From contig CALAQQ010000231.1 in NCBI GenBank assembly GCA_937888485.1, positions 1-8,627 on the forward strand: a DNA stretch of 8,627 nucleotides. The letters run 5' to 3'. Shown in pieces: positions 1-6,924 of this stretch. The stretch comes from an uncultured Clostridia bacterium (GTDB taxonomy: Bacteria; Bacillota; Clostridia; Oscillospirales; Acutalibacteraceae). The notes beneath the pieces were generated by a model, which worked only from the letters and a program-made list of their open reading frames with translations, was not told the DNA's origin and ran no database searches. Position 1 is the first letter of the stretch. Each line of letters opens with the position of its first letter. A program made the position numbers and the translations under genes.

Positions 1-181
1 TTTCATGATAATCAACAACAGCAGTTCCGCAGCCGTACTTTTCAACAGCCTTTTCGGCTCTTTCGGGAATAATATCGCAGAAATACTTGATTTCAACTTC
101 ATCATTCGCCATATATGAGGGAATATGGGATGCGTTTGCAATTGTTCCGCATCCGATAACTGCAACTTTGATTTTTGACAT
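1..181 (-). CDS. Gfo/Idh/MocA family oxidoreductase, N-terminal part (runs off the left edge)
   Basis: The first 60 codons of a gene that continues beyond position 1. The visible protein opens MSKIKVAVIGCGTIANASH, a Rossmann NAD(P)-binding strand with the glycine pattern GxGxxA. The downstream stretch YFCDIIPERAEKAVEKYG matches the second beta strand and helix where an acidic residue (Asp of CDI) usually contacts the cofactor ribose. This is the standard N-terminus of Gfo/Idh/MocA sugar or inositol dehydrogenases. The substrate-binding C-terminal domain is outside the window, so the substrate cannot be read. The ATG at 179-181 is supported by GGAGG (minus strand, 190-194) eight bases upstream. 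The gene diverges from two TIM-barrel isomerase-type genes, a pairing typical of inositol-like or keto-sugar catabolism. The family call is sure; the specific reaction is unknown. Confidence 0.88.
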   Translation of the reverse strand, partial: MSKIKVAVIGCGTIANASHIPSYMANDEVEIKYFCDIIPERAEKAVEKYGCGTAVVDYHE

Positions 182-221
182 TTACCTGACCTCCAATATA
201 TTTTCTATAAAAGTCCAATAT

Positions 222-251
222 ATAATATACCATAAAAATAAAAATTGTAAA
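222..251 (-). promoter_or_regulatory. Sigma-A type promoter for the oxidoreductase gene
   Basis: Read on the minus strand, TTTACA (246-251) is followed after 16 bases by TATATT (224-229), which has TGG directly in front (extended -10, 230-232). An overlapping TATTAT (222-227) would give an 18-base spacer. The expected start of transcription lies near 217, leaving a leader of about 35 bases with a GGAGG at 190-194. No experimental support; assigned by pattern. Confidence 0.6.
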
Positions 252-270
252 GTTAATTACCAAAAAAATC

Positions 271-299
271 TTGATAAAAGGGTCAATGTTTGATATTAT
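271..299 (+). promoter_or_regulatory. Sigma-A type promoter for the two isomerase-type genes
   Basis: TTGATA (271-276), a 17-base spacer, then TATTAT (294-299) preceded by TGA (291-293, extended -10). Transcription should start near 306, giving a leader of about 37 bases with AAAAGGAG at 326-333, nine bases before the ATG. The promoter is back to back with the minus-strand promoter at 222-251, so one regulator bound between 252 and 270 could affect both. No convincing operator palindrome is visible there. Confidence 0.68.
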
Positions 300-342
300 T
301 ATGCTGAATAAGGCTTTATGCCGTTAAAAGGAGAATATTATT

Positions 343-1188
343 ATGGGCAGATTTCCTATAGGTGTTATTATCGACAGTTTCAGAACTGATATAACCACTG
401 CAGTCAAAAAAGCCGCTGATGTCGGCGCACAGGGTTTTCAGGTTTATGCAACCCACGGTGAAATGTCACCCGAAAGCATGAACGCAACAAAAATCAGCGA
501 ATTCAAAAAGCTCGTTTCCGATAACGGTCTTGTTATCTCGGCTCTTTGCGGCGACCTCGGCGGAGGCGGATTCTGCTTTGCAGACAGAAACCCCGAAAAG
601 ATTGAAAAATCAAAGAGAATAATCGACCTTGCAAAAGAGCTTGATACAAACGTTGTTACAACTCATATCGGCGTTGTTCCCGAAGATAAGACTCTTGACA
701 GATATAAGGTTATGCAGGAAGCCTGCTTTGAGCTTTCACGCTATGCAGACAGCATCGGCGCTCACTTTGCAATCGAAACAGGTCCTGAAACATCCGCTGT
801 TCTCAAGGAATTCCTTGATTCGCTCGGTTCAACAGGCGTAGGCGTTAACCTTGACCCCGCAAACCTTGTTATGGTAACAGGCGATGACCCTGCAGGTGCG
901 GTTTATAATCTCCGGAGATATATTGTACATACCCACGCAAAAGACGGTAAGCAGATTTTCTTCAAAGACCCCGAAATTATTTACGGTCTTAAGAAAGATG
1001 TTATTATCACCGAAGATTCCTTCCTTGAAGTTCCTCTCGGCGAAGGTCAGGTTAACTGGGAAAAATATCTTGCTGCACTTGATGATATCGGATATAAGGG
1101 CTTCCTTACAATCGAAAGAGAAGTCGGCGACGATCCCGAAAAGGATATCAGAAAAGCTGTTGAATTCCTTAAGAGCCACGGTTGCTGA
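343..1188 (+). CDS. TIM-barrel sugar phosphate isomerase/epimerase family protein
   Basis: A 281-residue protein of the xylose-isomerase-like TIM barrel (AP endonuclease 2) superfamily, which holds IolE/IolI, D-tagatose/D-psicose 3-epimerases, hydroxypyruvate isomerase and the metal-dependent C-glycoside lyase DgpC. The four expected divalent-metal ligands are visible: Glu145 (AIETG), Asp171 (NLDPAN), His198 (HTHAKD) and Glu258 (TIERE); His108 (THIG) is a further active-site candidate. Length is normal. The start is set by AAAAGGAG at 326-333. It is followed after 11 bases by a second member of the superfamily, and divergent from a Gfo/Idh/MocA dehydrogenase. This suggests the two isomerases act on a sugar or cyclitol ketone made by the dehydrogenase. 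No signal peptide; cytoplasmic. Family is certain; substrate cannot be read from sequence. Confidence 0.9.
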   Translation: MGRFPIGVIIDSFRTDITTAVKKAADVGAQGFQVYATHGEMSPESMNATKISEFKKLVSDNGLVISALCGDLGGGGFCFADRNPEKIEKSKRIIDLAKELDTNVVTTHIGVVPEDKTLDRYKVMQEACFELSRYADSIGAHFAIETGPETSAVLKEFLDSLGSTGVGVNLDPANLVMVTGDDPAGAVYNLRRYIVHTHAKDGKQIFFKDPEIIYGLKKDVIITEDSFLEVPLGEGQVNWEKYLAALDDIGYKGFLTIEREVGDDPEKDIRKAVEFLKSHGC

Positions 1189-1199
1189 GGTGATTTGAA

Positions 1200-2066
1200 A
1201 TGAAAATCGGAGTCAGCAGTTACAGCTTTCAACAGCTTATAAATTCAGGTGATGAAACGCAGCTGAGCATAATGAAAAAAGCAAAGGAAATGGGCTTTGA
1301 CGGAATTGAATTCATCGACCTTTCCCCTGCCGACGGCGTAAGCGAAAAAGAATACGCTGAGATGATAAGAGAAGAAAGCGAGAAGCTTTCACTCCCCGTT
1401 ATCAGCTACACAATATCCGCAAATCTTCTCAAGGACAATGACCTTGATGCAGAGGTTGAAAGAATCTGCAGAAAGGTAGACATTGCGGAAATCCTCGGTG
1501 TCGGATGTATGAGACACGATGCCGCATGGGGTATGCCCGATGAAATCAAAAAACATGCAGGTTTTGAGCAGGTTTTACCCATTCTTGTTGACGGTTGTAA
1601 AAAGGTAACCGAATATGCAAAAGAAAAAGGCATTGTTACCTGCATTGAAAACCACGGCTTTTTCTGTCAGGACAGCGAAAGAGTCGAAAAAATCATAACA
1701 GGTGTTGCAGACGGTAATTTCGGTGTTCTTCTTGATATCGGCAACTTCTCCTGCGTTGACGAAAACAGTGCATCTGCAACAGGCAGACTTGCACCTTATA
1801 TAAAACACATCCATGCAAAGGATTTCCATATCAAGAGTGGAAACGGACTCAATCCCGGTAAAGGCTTCTTCAAGTCAAGAGGCGGAAATTATCTCAGAGG
1901 CTCAATAATCGGTCACGGTGATATCCCTGTTATGCAGTGCCTTGCAATTGCAAAAAATGCAGGATATGACGGTTATGTAAGCGTTGAATTTGAAGGGCTC
2001 GAAAATTGCCTTGACGGTATTGAAATCGGCTTTGAAAACCTTAAAAAATTCACAGAAATGATATAA
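1200..2066 (+). CDS. TIM-barrel sugar phosphate isomerase/epimerase family protein, second copy
   Basis: A 288-residue protein of the same superfamily as its upstream neighbour but not a recent duplicate: alignable motifs are few and loops differ. Metal ligands: Glu150 (CIENHG), Asp179 (LLDIGN), His205 (HIHAKD) and Glu263 (SVEFEG). Residues 211-241 form a glycine-rich insert (GNGLNPGKGFF, RGGNYLRG, IIGHGDIP) before the last barrel strand. That insert recalls a subgroup often found beside Gfo/Idh/MocA dehydrogenases. Its ribosome binding site GAGGTG (1187-1192) overlaps the stop codon of the first gene, and the 11-base spacing points to translational coupling in one transcript. A strong terminator follows the stop at once. 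Likely reaction: isomerisation, epimerisation or elimination on a keto-sugar. Exact activity unknown. Confidence 0.9.
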   Translation: MKIGVSSYSFQQLINSGDETQLSIMKKAKEMGFDGIEFIDLSPADGVSEKEYAEMIREESEKLSLPVISYTISANLLKDNDLDAEVERICRKVDIAEILGVGCMRHDAAWGMPDEIKKHAGFEQVLPILVDGCKKVTEYAKEKGIVTCIENHGFFCQDSERVEKIITGVADGNFGVLLDIGNFSCVDENSASATGRLAPYIKHIHAKDFHIKSGNGLNPGKGFFKSRGGNYLRGSIIGHGDIPVMQCLAIAKNAGYDGYVSVEFEGLENCLDGIEIGFENLKKFTEMI

Positions 2067-2070
2067 ATTT

Positions 2071-2106
2071 CAGGCTGTTACTTCCACGGTAACAGCCTGT
2101 TTTTTT
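2071..2106 (+). terminator. Rho-independent terminator of the isomerase operon
   Basis: Perfect 11-bp stem CAGGCTGTTAC (2071-2081) / GTAACAGCCTG (2089-2099) with a 7-base loop, followed by seven T (2100-2106). The last two T also belong to the TAA stop of the convergent symporter gene. On the minus strand the hairpin is followed only by AAATTTAT, so termination of the symporter transcript here is possible but weaker. Confidence 0.92.
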
Positions 2107-3565
2107 AGATATTATTAACTGTCTCGGATGCTTCCGAAAGCATCTTTTCACGGCGGAGCTTAAGTTCTTGTTCAATGAACTTTCTCTGTTCATCATCGTC
2201 CTTTACAAAAACAATAACAGCCAGATAAAGAACTGCACCTACAATAGGTCCGAGAATAAACATGGGCCACTGCCATTTCATGAAAACAGCATTCTGCGCC
2301 GTCATGGCAAGATTCTGATTATAACCGACAAGAGTAAGAAGTTTTCCGTTGATGAAAAGCGCTATTGCATCGCCGACCTTGGTCGCAAAATTCTGCATTG
2401 AGAAAGTAATACCCTCGGTGCGTTTGCCGGTTTTATATTCAACCTGGTCAATTGAATCGCTCATTAATGAACGGTGGGCAATATTAACCATGAATGCGGG
2501 AATACTCTGAAGTCCCATAAGAACTGCAACAATAACAATATTCCAGATGTTTTTAAATCCTATAAAATATGATATAATTCTGAGAACAATTGACGAAACC
2601 TGAGCAAGAATAAGCACTCTTTTCATACCGCCGACTTTGTCAACAATCTTTGTTGCGGCAAACTGTGCAAAGGTTCCGGGTGCACCTGTAAGCAGACCGT
2701 AAACAAACTGAGTTGTTCCCCCACCGATTTCCATTCCACCAACCTTATAGAACACCTGACTTTCAAAGAAATATGCCCAGGGAACAGAAAGCTTTATGTA
2801 TTCAAGTATTCTTGCAAGCGAAATGAGAAGCATTGTTTTGTTGTGACGCAGAACAAAAATCGCTTCGAAAAGACTTTCTTTTTCTTTGCTTTCATTCTTT
2901 ACAGATTCTTCCATTTTGTATGCCGACATTGAAATAAGCTGTCCTCCGAGTCCGAGAACCAATGCGGCGCCAAAGAAGAATGATTTATCGGTTGCTCCGA
3001 AATTATTGATTGCAATATCCTTCACAAGAGGAACAAGTCCCGCAAGAGCACCGCCGACAGTTACACCTATAGCTGTCCATTGAGCAGCTCTTGTTCGTTC
3101 TTCGGAACGCGGTGAACTGAGAGCAAGCATACCCCAGAGAGCAACGTCCTGCATTGAATAAACCAAATCCCACAGAAGATAAAGAACAAGAACATAAAGA
3201 ATCGATTTTTCACTTCCGAAATTCCAATCCTTGAACATCAGCAAACTTACAATGCCGATAATAGCAGGAAGATATATCAGATAAGGTCGGAGCTTTTCGC
3301 CCGATTTTTTAAAAGTGTGTCTGTCGATAAGAGCTCCGATTATGGGGTCATTAATTGAATCCCACAGTCGGCTGATACCTGTTATCATGCCAACCGCATC
3401 GGCACTTATTTTGAGGACATTGTTGCAAAAATAAAAAAGCCAGCCATTAATAAAACCGTAGTTCATATTCTGACCGGCAATACCCGCCGCATAAGCAAAC
3501 AGATTTCTGTTCGGAATACGACCGTCTGAAAGGTTATTCGCAGAAGATTTCATGTTATCAGCCAT
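2105..3565 (-). CDS. GPH family (MFS_2) glycoside-pentoside-hexuronide:cation symporter
   Basis: A 486-residue, very hydrophobic protein with about twelve membrane segments, placing it in the inner membrane. The N-terminal half carries the GPH/MelB signature at residues 69-82 (DSINDPIIGALIDR), followed by GEKLRPYLI at 89-97, which is the loop 2-3 motif of the family. Such carriers import sugars or glycosides with Na+ or H+. The long loop around the middle (MEESVKNESKEKE) is the usual charged cytoplasmic loop between the halves; the C-terminus is also charged and cytoplasmic. An ATG at 3622 gives 19 extra residues, but that position lies in the -35 box. The ATG at 3565 has GGAGG six bases upstream and is preferred. 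The gene converges on the isomerase pair, so a shared substrate is plausible though unproven. The substrate cannot be predicted. Confidence 0.9.
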   Translation of the reverse strand: MADNMKSSANNLSDGRIPNRNLFAYAAGIAGQNMNYGFINGWLFYFCNNVLKISADAVGMITGISRLWDSINDPIIGALIDRHTFKKSGEKLRPYLIYLPAIIGIVSLLMFKDWNFGSEKSILYVLVLYLLWDLVYSMQDVALWGMLALSSPRSEERTRAAQWTAIGVTVGGALAGLVPLVKDIAINNFGATDKSFFFGAALVLGLGGQLISMSAYKMEESVKNESKEKESLFEAIFVLRHNKTMLLISLARILEYIKLSVPWAYFFESQVFYKVGGMEIGGGTTQFVYGLLTGAPGTFAQFAATKIVDKVGGMKRVLILAQVSSIVLRIISYFIGFKNIWNIVIVAVLMGLQSIPAFMVNIAHRSLMSDSIDQVEYKTGKRTEGITFSMQNFATKVGDAIALFINGKLLTLVGYNQNLAMTAQNAVFMKWQWPMFILGPIVGAVLYLAVIVFVKDDDEQRKFIEQELKLRREKMLSEASETVNNI

Positions 3566-3571
3566 AATATC

Positions 3572-3576
3572 CCTCC
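3572..3576 (-). promoter_or_regulatory. Ribosome binding site that fixes the symporter start
   Basis: GGAGG on the minus strand, six bases before the ATG at 3563-3565. No comparable site precedes the ATG at 3622, which also lies upstream of the predicted transcription start (about 3587). Confidence 0.85.
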
Positions 3577-3593
3577 ATTGTTTATTTTTGTTC

Positions 3594-3622
3594 ATTATAA
3601 CACATGCCATTATCAAAATCAA
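3594..3622 (-). promoter_or_regulatory. Sigma-A type promoter of the symporter gene
   Basis: On the minus strand TTGATT (3617-3622), a 17-base spacer and a perfect TATAAT (3594-3599) with TGT directly upstream (extended -10). Predicted start of transcription is near 3587, leaving a leader of only about 22 bases. This is close to consensus, so expression is probably limited by a regulator or catabolite control rather than by a weak promoter. No clear CcpA (cre) site was seen. Confidence 0.78.
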
Positions 3623-3836
3623 CGAGATATATTGATTTTATGTTTAATTTATATATGATGTTTTGATTACATTATATTGATAGCAACTGCTGTATTAATT
3701 TCATTTAACAAGCCCATATATACACTAAATACAGAAAAATACAGGTGATTTTACACAATAAATTGTGAATAATCAGAAAAATTTGTTGGATTATTGTTAA
3801 AAATGCGACGTTAATAAATTCTTAAGATTTTATTTA
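3623..3836. other. AT-rich divergent intergenic spacer with one short palindrome
   Basis: Together with the two promoters and leaders this forms the 334-base gap between the symporter ATG (3565) and the acyl-CoA synthetase TTG (3900). No ORF with a ribosome binding site is visible on either strand. The only structure that stands out is the inverted repeat CACAAT-AA-ATTGTG at 3754-3767. It lies too far from both promoters (about 70-130 bases) to be an obvious steric operator. The rest is A/T-rich sequence with short ATACA repeats near 3730-3745. Confidence 0.5.
3754..3767. repeat. Short perfect inverted repeat, possible regulator site
   Basis: CACAAT and ATTGTG arms of six bases separated by AA. 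The right arm reads into TTGTGAATAAT, which resembles half of a Rex-type site, but the partner half is absent. It may be a binding site for an unknown dimeric regulator or chance in AT-rich DNA. Confidence 0.3.
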
Positions 3837-3865
3837 TTGCTTTTTAATTCTTTTCGTGTTAGAAT
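3837..3865 (+). promoter_or_regulatory. Promoter of the acyl-CoA synthetase gene
   Basis: TTGCTT (3837-3842), 17-base spacer, TAGAAT (3860-3865) with TGT in front at 3857-3859 (extended -10). Transcription should begin near 3872, giving a leader of about 28 bases before the TTG start. The -35 box coincides with the first codon of the longest open frame, which rules out that upstream start. Confidence 0.65.
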
Positions 3866-3885
3866 AAGTGCGATTGTTATGACTT

Positions 3886-3891
3886 GGGGGT
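3886..3891 (+). promoter_or_regulatory. Ribosome binding site GGGGGT before a TTG start
   Basis: GGGGGT can pair with CCUCCA of the 16S rRNA tail through five Watson-Crick pairs and one G-U pair. It lies eight to nine bases before TTG 3900-3902. The in-frame ATG at 3879-3881 lies upstream of this site and has no ribosome binding site of its own. Confidence 0.6.
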
Positions 3892-3899
3892 ATAATGCT

Positions 3900-5612
3900 T
3901 TGACAAAAACATTTTATAAAGTCAGAGAAATAAGAGATTTAAGAGATTTGATTTCACAGAGCGCAAAGCTCTATGCAGACAAACCTGCATATGAAGTAAA
4001 AGACACAAAAGGCAATCACTACGAAATTTCTTACAATACATATTTAAGCCAGATACACGCTTTAGGCACAGCTCTTACAGACATGGGTCTTAAAGGCGAA
4101 AAAATCGCAGTCGGCGGTGACAACAGCTACGAATGGTGTCTTTCATATATGGCAACAGTTACCGGCGTCGGCGTTATTGTTCCCGTTGATAAGGAACTCC
4201 TTTTTAACGATATCAATAACATTCTCAACACAGCAGATGTTAAGCTTTTCTTCTGCGACAAAAGAGTTTATAAAAAGCTTATGGCTCATAAAGATGAAAT
4301 TAAAAGCGACCTTAAGATTGTTATTATCCACGGCAAGATTGAAGGTGAGCTTTGCCTTCAGGATTTGATTGATAAAGGCGAAAAGCTTCTTGCAGAAGGC
4401 GACAGACGTTATCTTGACGCTGAAATAGACCCCAATGCAATGTGTTCACTCCTTTTCACATCGGGAACAACCGGCATGTCAAAAGGTGTTATGCTCTGCC
4501 ACAGAAACTTCTGCTCCGAAATTATGGCAGCTATGGGTGTTATTAAAATTACACCCGAAGACTGCGGCATCTCAATGCTTCCCCTTCACCACACATACGA
4601 AAGCACAATCATTCTTTTCTTTGCTCCCTACTGCGGTGCAAAGGTTACGTTCTGCGACGGCTTCAAGTATGTTCTTAAGAACATGAAGGAATTCAGCCCC
4701 TCTATTTTTGTTGCTGTTCCTCTTCTCCTCGAAACTGTTCACAGACGCCTTATGAAGAAGGTCAGAGAAAGACCTCACGGCGAACAACTCTTCAAACTTG
4801 GTGCATTCGTTGTTAAAGTTGGCGAAAAAATCGGTCTTGACCTCAAGAAATTATTCTTCAAAGAAATCATCGATACATTCGGTGGAAATATGCGCCTTAT
4901 CATCTGCGGCGCTGCTCCCATTAATCCTCAGATTCTCAAGGACTTTGCTGCATTCGGCATTCAGATTCTCCAGGGCTACGGTCTTACGGAATGCGCTCCC
5001 CTTGCAATCATCAACCACGACAGACTCCGTCTTGCAGACTCCGTTGGTGAACCTCTTCCCGGTACCGAAGCAAAGATTATCAATCCCGACCCCGAAACAG
5101 GTATAGGTGAAATCTGCGTTAAGGGTGACATGGTAATGCTTGGCTACTACAACAATCCCGAAGAAACCGCAAAGGTTATTGACAAAGACGGTTGGTTCCA
5201 CACAGGAGACCTTGGTTATGTTGACAAGCACGGTCATTACTTTATTTCGGGTAGAAGCAAGAATGTTATTGTTACAAACAACGGTAAGAATATCTATCCT
5301 GAAGAGCTTGAATATCATCTCGGTACAGATATCCGTGTTGAAGAAAGTATAGTTATTGAAGATAAAAACAGCAAGGGCGAACCCATTGTTGCCGCAAGAA
5401 TTTTCCCCAATTTCGAAGAACTTAAGGAAAGATACGGCAAAGATGAAAATGAATTCAGCGACGAAGAACTTCACGATATCATGGATGAAGTTGTTGAAAA
5501 CGTTAACAGCAAGCTTCCCTCATACAAAAAGATTGTTGATTTCAAAATAAGAAGAACAGAATTCATCAAAAATACAACTTCAAAGATTCTCAGACACAAG
5601 AACAAAGATTAA
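3900..5612 (+). CDS. Long-chain-type fatty acid--CoA ligase (AMP-forming)
   Basis: A 570-residue member of the ANL adenylate-forming superfamily. It activates a carboxylic acid to acyl-AMP and then to acyl-CoA, probably at the inner face of the membrane. Motifs in order: P-loop LLFTSGTTGMSKG (184-196); GAAP (337-340); GYGLTE (359-364), which binds adenine; GWFHTGDLGY (431-440) with the ribose-binding Asp437; GRSKN (451-455) hinge; and a C-terminal TTSKILR (559-565) whose Lys562 is the expected adenylation lysine. The many basic residues around 283-291 and the length fit long-chain (FadD-like) synthetases better than acetyl-CoA synthetases. All catalytic residues are present. The start is taken as TTG (3900) because of the promoter and the GGGGGT site; an ATG at 3879 would add seven residues. 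It is a single-gene unit with its own promoter and terminator. Chain-length preference is not readable. Confidence 0.9.
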   Translation: MTKTFYKVREIRDLRDLISQSAKLYADKPAYEVKDTKGNHYEISYNTYLSQIHALGTALTDMGLKGEKIAVGGDNSYEWCLSYMATVTGVGVIVPVDKELLFNDINNILNTADVKLFFCDKRVYKKLMAHKDEIKSDLKIVIIHGKIEGELCLQDLIDKGEKLLAEGDRRYLDAEIDPNAMCSLLFTSGTTGMSKGVMLCHRNFCSEIMAAMGVIKITPEDCGISMLPLHHTYESTIILFFAPYCGAKVTFCDGFKYVLKNMKEFSPSIFVAVPLLLETVHRRLMKKVRERPHGEQLFKLGAFVVKVGEKIGLDLKKLFFKEIIDTFGGNMRLIICGAAPINPQILKDFAAFGIQILQGYGLTECAPLAIINHDRLRLADSVGEPLPGTEAKIINPDPETGIGEICVKGDMVMLGYYNNPEETAKVIDKDGWFHTGDLGYVDKHGHYFISGRSKNVIVTNNGKNIYPEELEYHLGTDIRVEESIVIEDKNSKGEPIVAARIFPNFEELKERYGKDENEFSDEELHDIMDEVVENVNSKLPSYKKIVDFKIRRTEFIKNTTSKILRHKNKD

Positions 5613-5621
5613 TATAAAAGA

Positions 5622-5654
5622 GAGCCTTCGGATTTCCGAAGGCTCATATTTTTA
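5622..5654. terminator. Bidirectional Rho-independent terminator between convergent genes
   Basis: Perfect 10-bp stem GAGCCTTCGG (5622-5631) / CCGAAGGCTC (5636-5645) with loop ATTT. On the plus strand ATATTTTTA follows; on the minus strand TCTTTTATATTA follows. It serves the acyl-CoA synthetase gene and, from the other side, trpB, whose stop codon lies at 5652-5654. Confidence 0.9.
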
Positions 5655-6872
5655 TCTTATGCCGTAGTTTTCAATGATATAATCCATATCCTTATCGCCT
5701 CTGCCTGAGAGGTTGATAAGAACGGAGCCCTTATCCATGCGCTGAGCAAGCTTCATGCCGTAAGCAACAGCATGTGAGCTTTCGATAGCAGGAATAATAC
5801 CCTCAAGTCTTGAAAGCTTATAGAATGCATCGATTGTTTCTTCGTCATCGATAACATCATACTTTACTCTGCCGATTTCCTGAAGGAAAGCGTGTTCAGG
5901 ACCTGATGAAGGATAGTCAAGACCGCTTGCAACCGAATAAACGGGAGCAGGTTCACCGTTTTCATCCTTAAGCATGATGCTGTTGAAACCATGCATGATA
6001 CCCTCTTCACCGTACTTAAGACTTGCAGCATGGTCGCCGAGCTTAGGACCTCTTCCGAGAGGTTCAATGCCGTAAATATCAACAGGATCGTTAAGGAAAC
6101 CTGCAAAAAGTCCTGCCGCATTTGAACCGCCGCCAACGCAGGCAACAATTGCATCGGGAAGATGACCTGTCATTTCGATAAACTGATCTCTCGCTTCAAT
6201 ACCTACAACACTCTGGAAATCACGTACCATCATAGGGAAGGGATGAGGACCAAGAACAGAACCGATGCAGTAAATGGAATCTTTATATTCCTTGCTGTAT
6301 GCATCAAAAGCGGCATCAACGGCTTCCTTAAGGGTCTGTAATCCGTGGGTAACCTCAACAACGTTTGCACCGAGAATCTTCATTCTTGCAACATTGGGAG
6401 CCTGTTTTTTGATATCAACAGAACCCATATAAATATCACATTCAAGACCGAAATATGCAGCTGCGGTTGCAAGAGCAACGCCGTGCTGACCTGCACCTGT
6501 TTCGGCAATAACCTTTTTCTTACCCATGTATTTTGCAAGGAGAGCCTCACCCATGCAGTGATTGAGCTTATGTGCACCCGAATGATTGAGGTCTTCGCGC
6601 TTTGCATAAAGCTGAACCTTTCCGCCAAGCATATCGGAAAGTCTTTCAAGATGTGTTACAGGAGTAGGTCTGCCCTGAAATTCCTTGCGTATTCTGCGAA
6701 GTTCAGCGATGAACTTTCTTGACTGACAGATTGAATAGTATGCTTCAGTGATTTCAGCCATAGCAGCCTTGAGTTTATCATCGATATAAACTCCGCCGTA
6801 TTTTCCGAAATAACCGTTTTTATCGGGATAATTGTTAAAATAGGTTTCGAAATCAACATTGTTAAGTTTCAT
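5652..6872 (-). CDS. trpB: Tryptophan synthase beta chain
   Basis: A 406-residue PLP enzyme that joins L-serine and indole to L-tryptophan. Expected residues are all visible: Lys102 in NHSGAHKLNH forms the Schiff base with PLP, Glu124 in AETGAGQHG is the catalytic acid, GGGSN (247-251) binds the PLP phosphate, and Ser389 in SGRGDKD contacts the pyridine nitrogen. GRGPKLGDH (273-281) and EGIIPAIESSHA (357-368) fit the TrpB1 class that normally pairs with TrpA. Length is normal. The ATG at 6870-6872 has GGAGG seven bases upstream (6880-6884). The gene stands alone: a convergent gene lies downstream, and a Trp-specific T-box lies upstream. No trpA is adjacent, so it may pair with a distant TrpA or salvage free indole. 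Some substitutions (NHS, LNH for the usual NHT, xNN) are mild. Confidence 0.96.
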   Translation of the reverse strand: MKLNNVDFETYFNNYPDKNGYFGKYGGVYIDDKLKAAMAEITEAYYSICQSRKFIAELRRIRKEFQGRPTPVTHLERLSDMLGGKVQLYAKREDLNHSGAHKLNHCMGEALLAKYMGKKKVIAETGAGQHGVALATAAAYFGLECDIYMGSVDIKKQAPNVARMKILGANVVEVTHGLQTLKEAVDAAFDAYSKEYKDSIYCIGSVLGPHPFPMMVRDFQSVVGIEARDQFIEMTGHLPDAIVACVGGGSNAAGLFAGFLNDPVDIYGIEPLGRGPKLGDHAASLKYGEEGIMHGFNSIMLKDENGEPAPVYSVASGLDYPSSGPEHAFLQEIGRVKYDVIDDEETIDAFYKLSRLEGIIPAIESSHAVAYGMKLAQRMDKGSVLINLSGRGDKDMDYIIENYGIR

Positions 6873-6884
6873 TGTTTTTCCTCC

Positions 6885-6924
6885 AAAAATAAAAATCCCC
6901 GACAGAAAAAGCTTCTGTCAAGGA
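6885..6924 (-). terminator. T-box regulated terminator hairpin before trpB
   Basis: On the minus strand UCCUUGACAGAA (6924-6913) pairs with UUCUGUCGGGGA (6907-6896), a 12-bp stem with two U-G pairs and a 5-base loop, followed by UUUUUAUUUUU (6895-6885). The trpB ribosome binding site starts directly after the U tract. The 5' arm shares bases 6919-6924 with the antiterminator, so the two folds exclude each other. Confidence 0.92.

Noticed and set aside
1..2066. A canonical C-glycoside deglycosidase (DgpA-DgpB-DgpC) locus
   Set aside because: No small DgpB-like beta-sandwich gene is visible and the dehydrogenase is cut, so the family pattern alone does not justify the name.
3566..3622. Upstream ATG at 3622 giving a 505-residue symporter
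   Set aside because: The 19 extra residues are coded by the promoter itself (-35 at 3617-3622, -10 at 3594-3599) and have no ribosome binding site, while the ATG at 3565 has GGAGG.
3762..3780. Rex (NADH-sensing) operator
   Set aside because: Only one TTGTGA half is present. The opposite half TCACAA is missing at the right distance.
4851..5474. 207-residue frame on the minus strand
   Set aside because: It is antisense to the acyl-CoA synthetase, contains no recognisable motif, and has no ribosome binding site or promoter.
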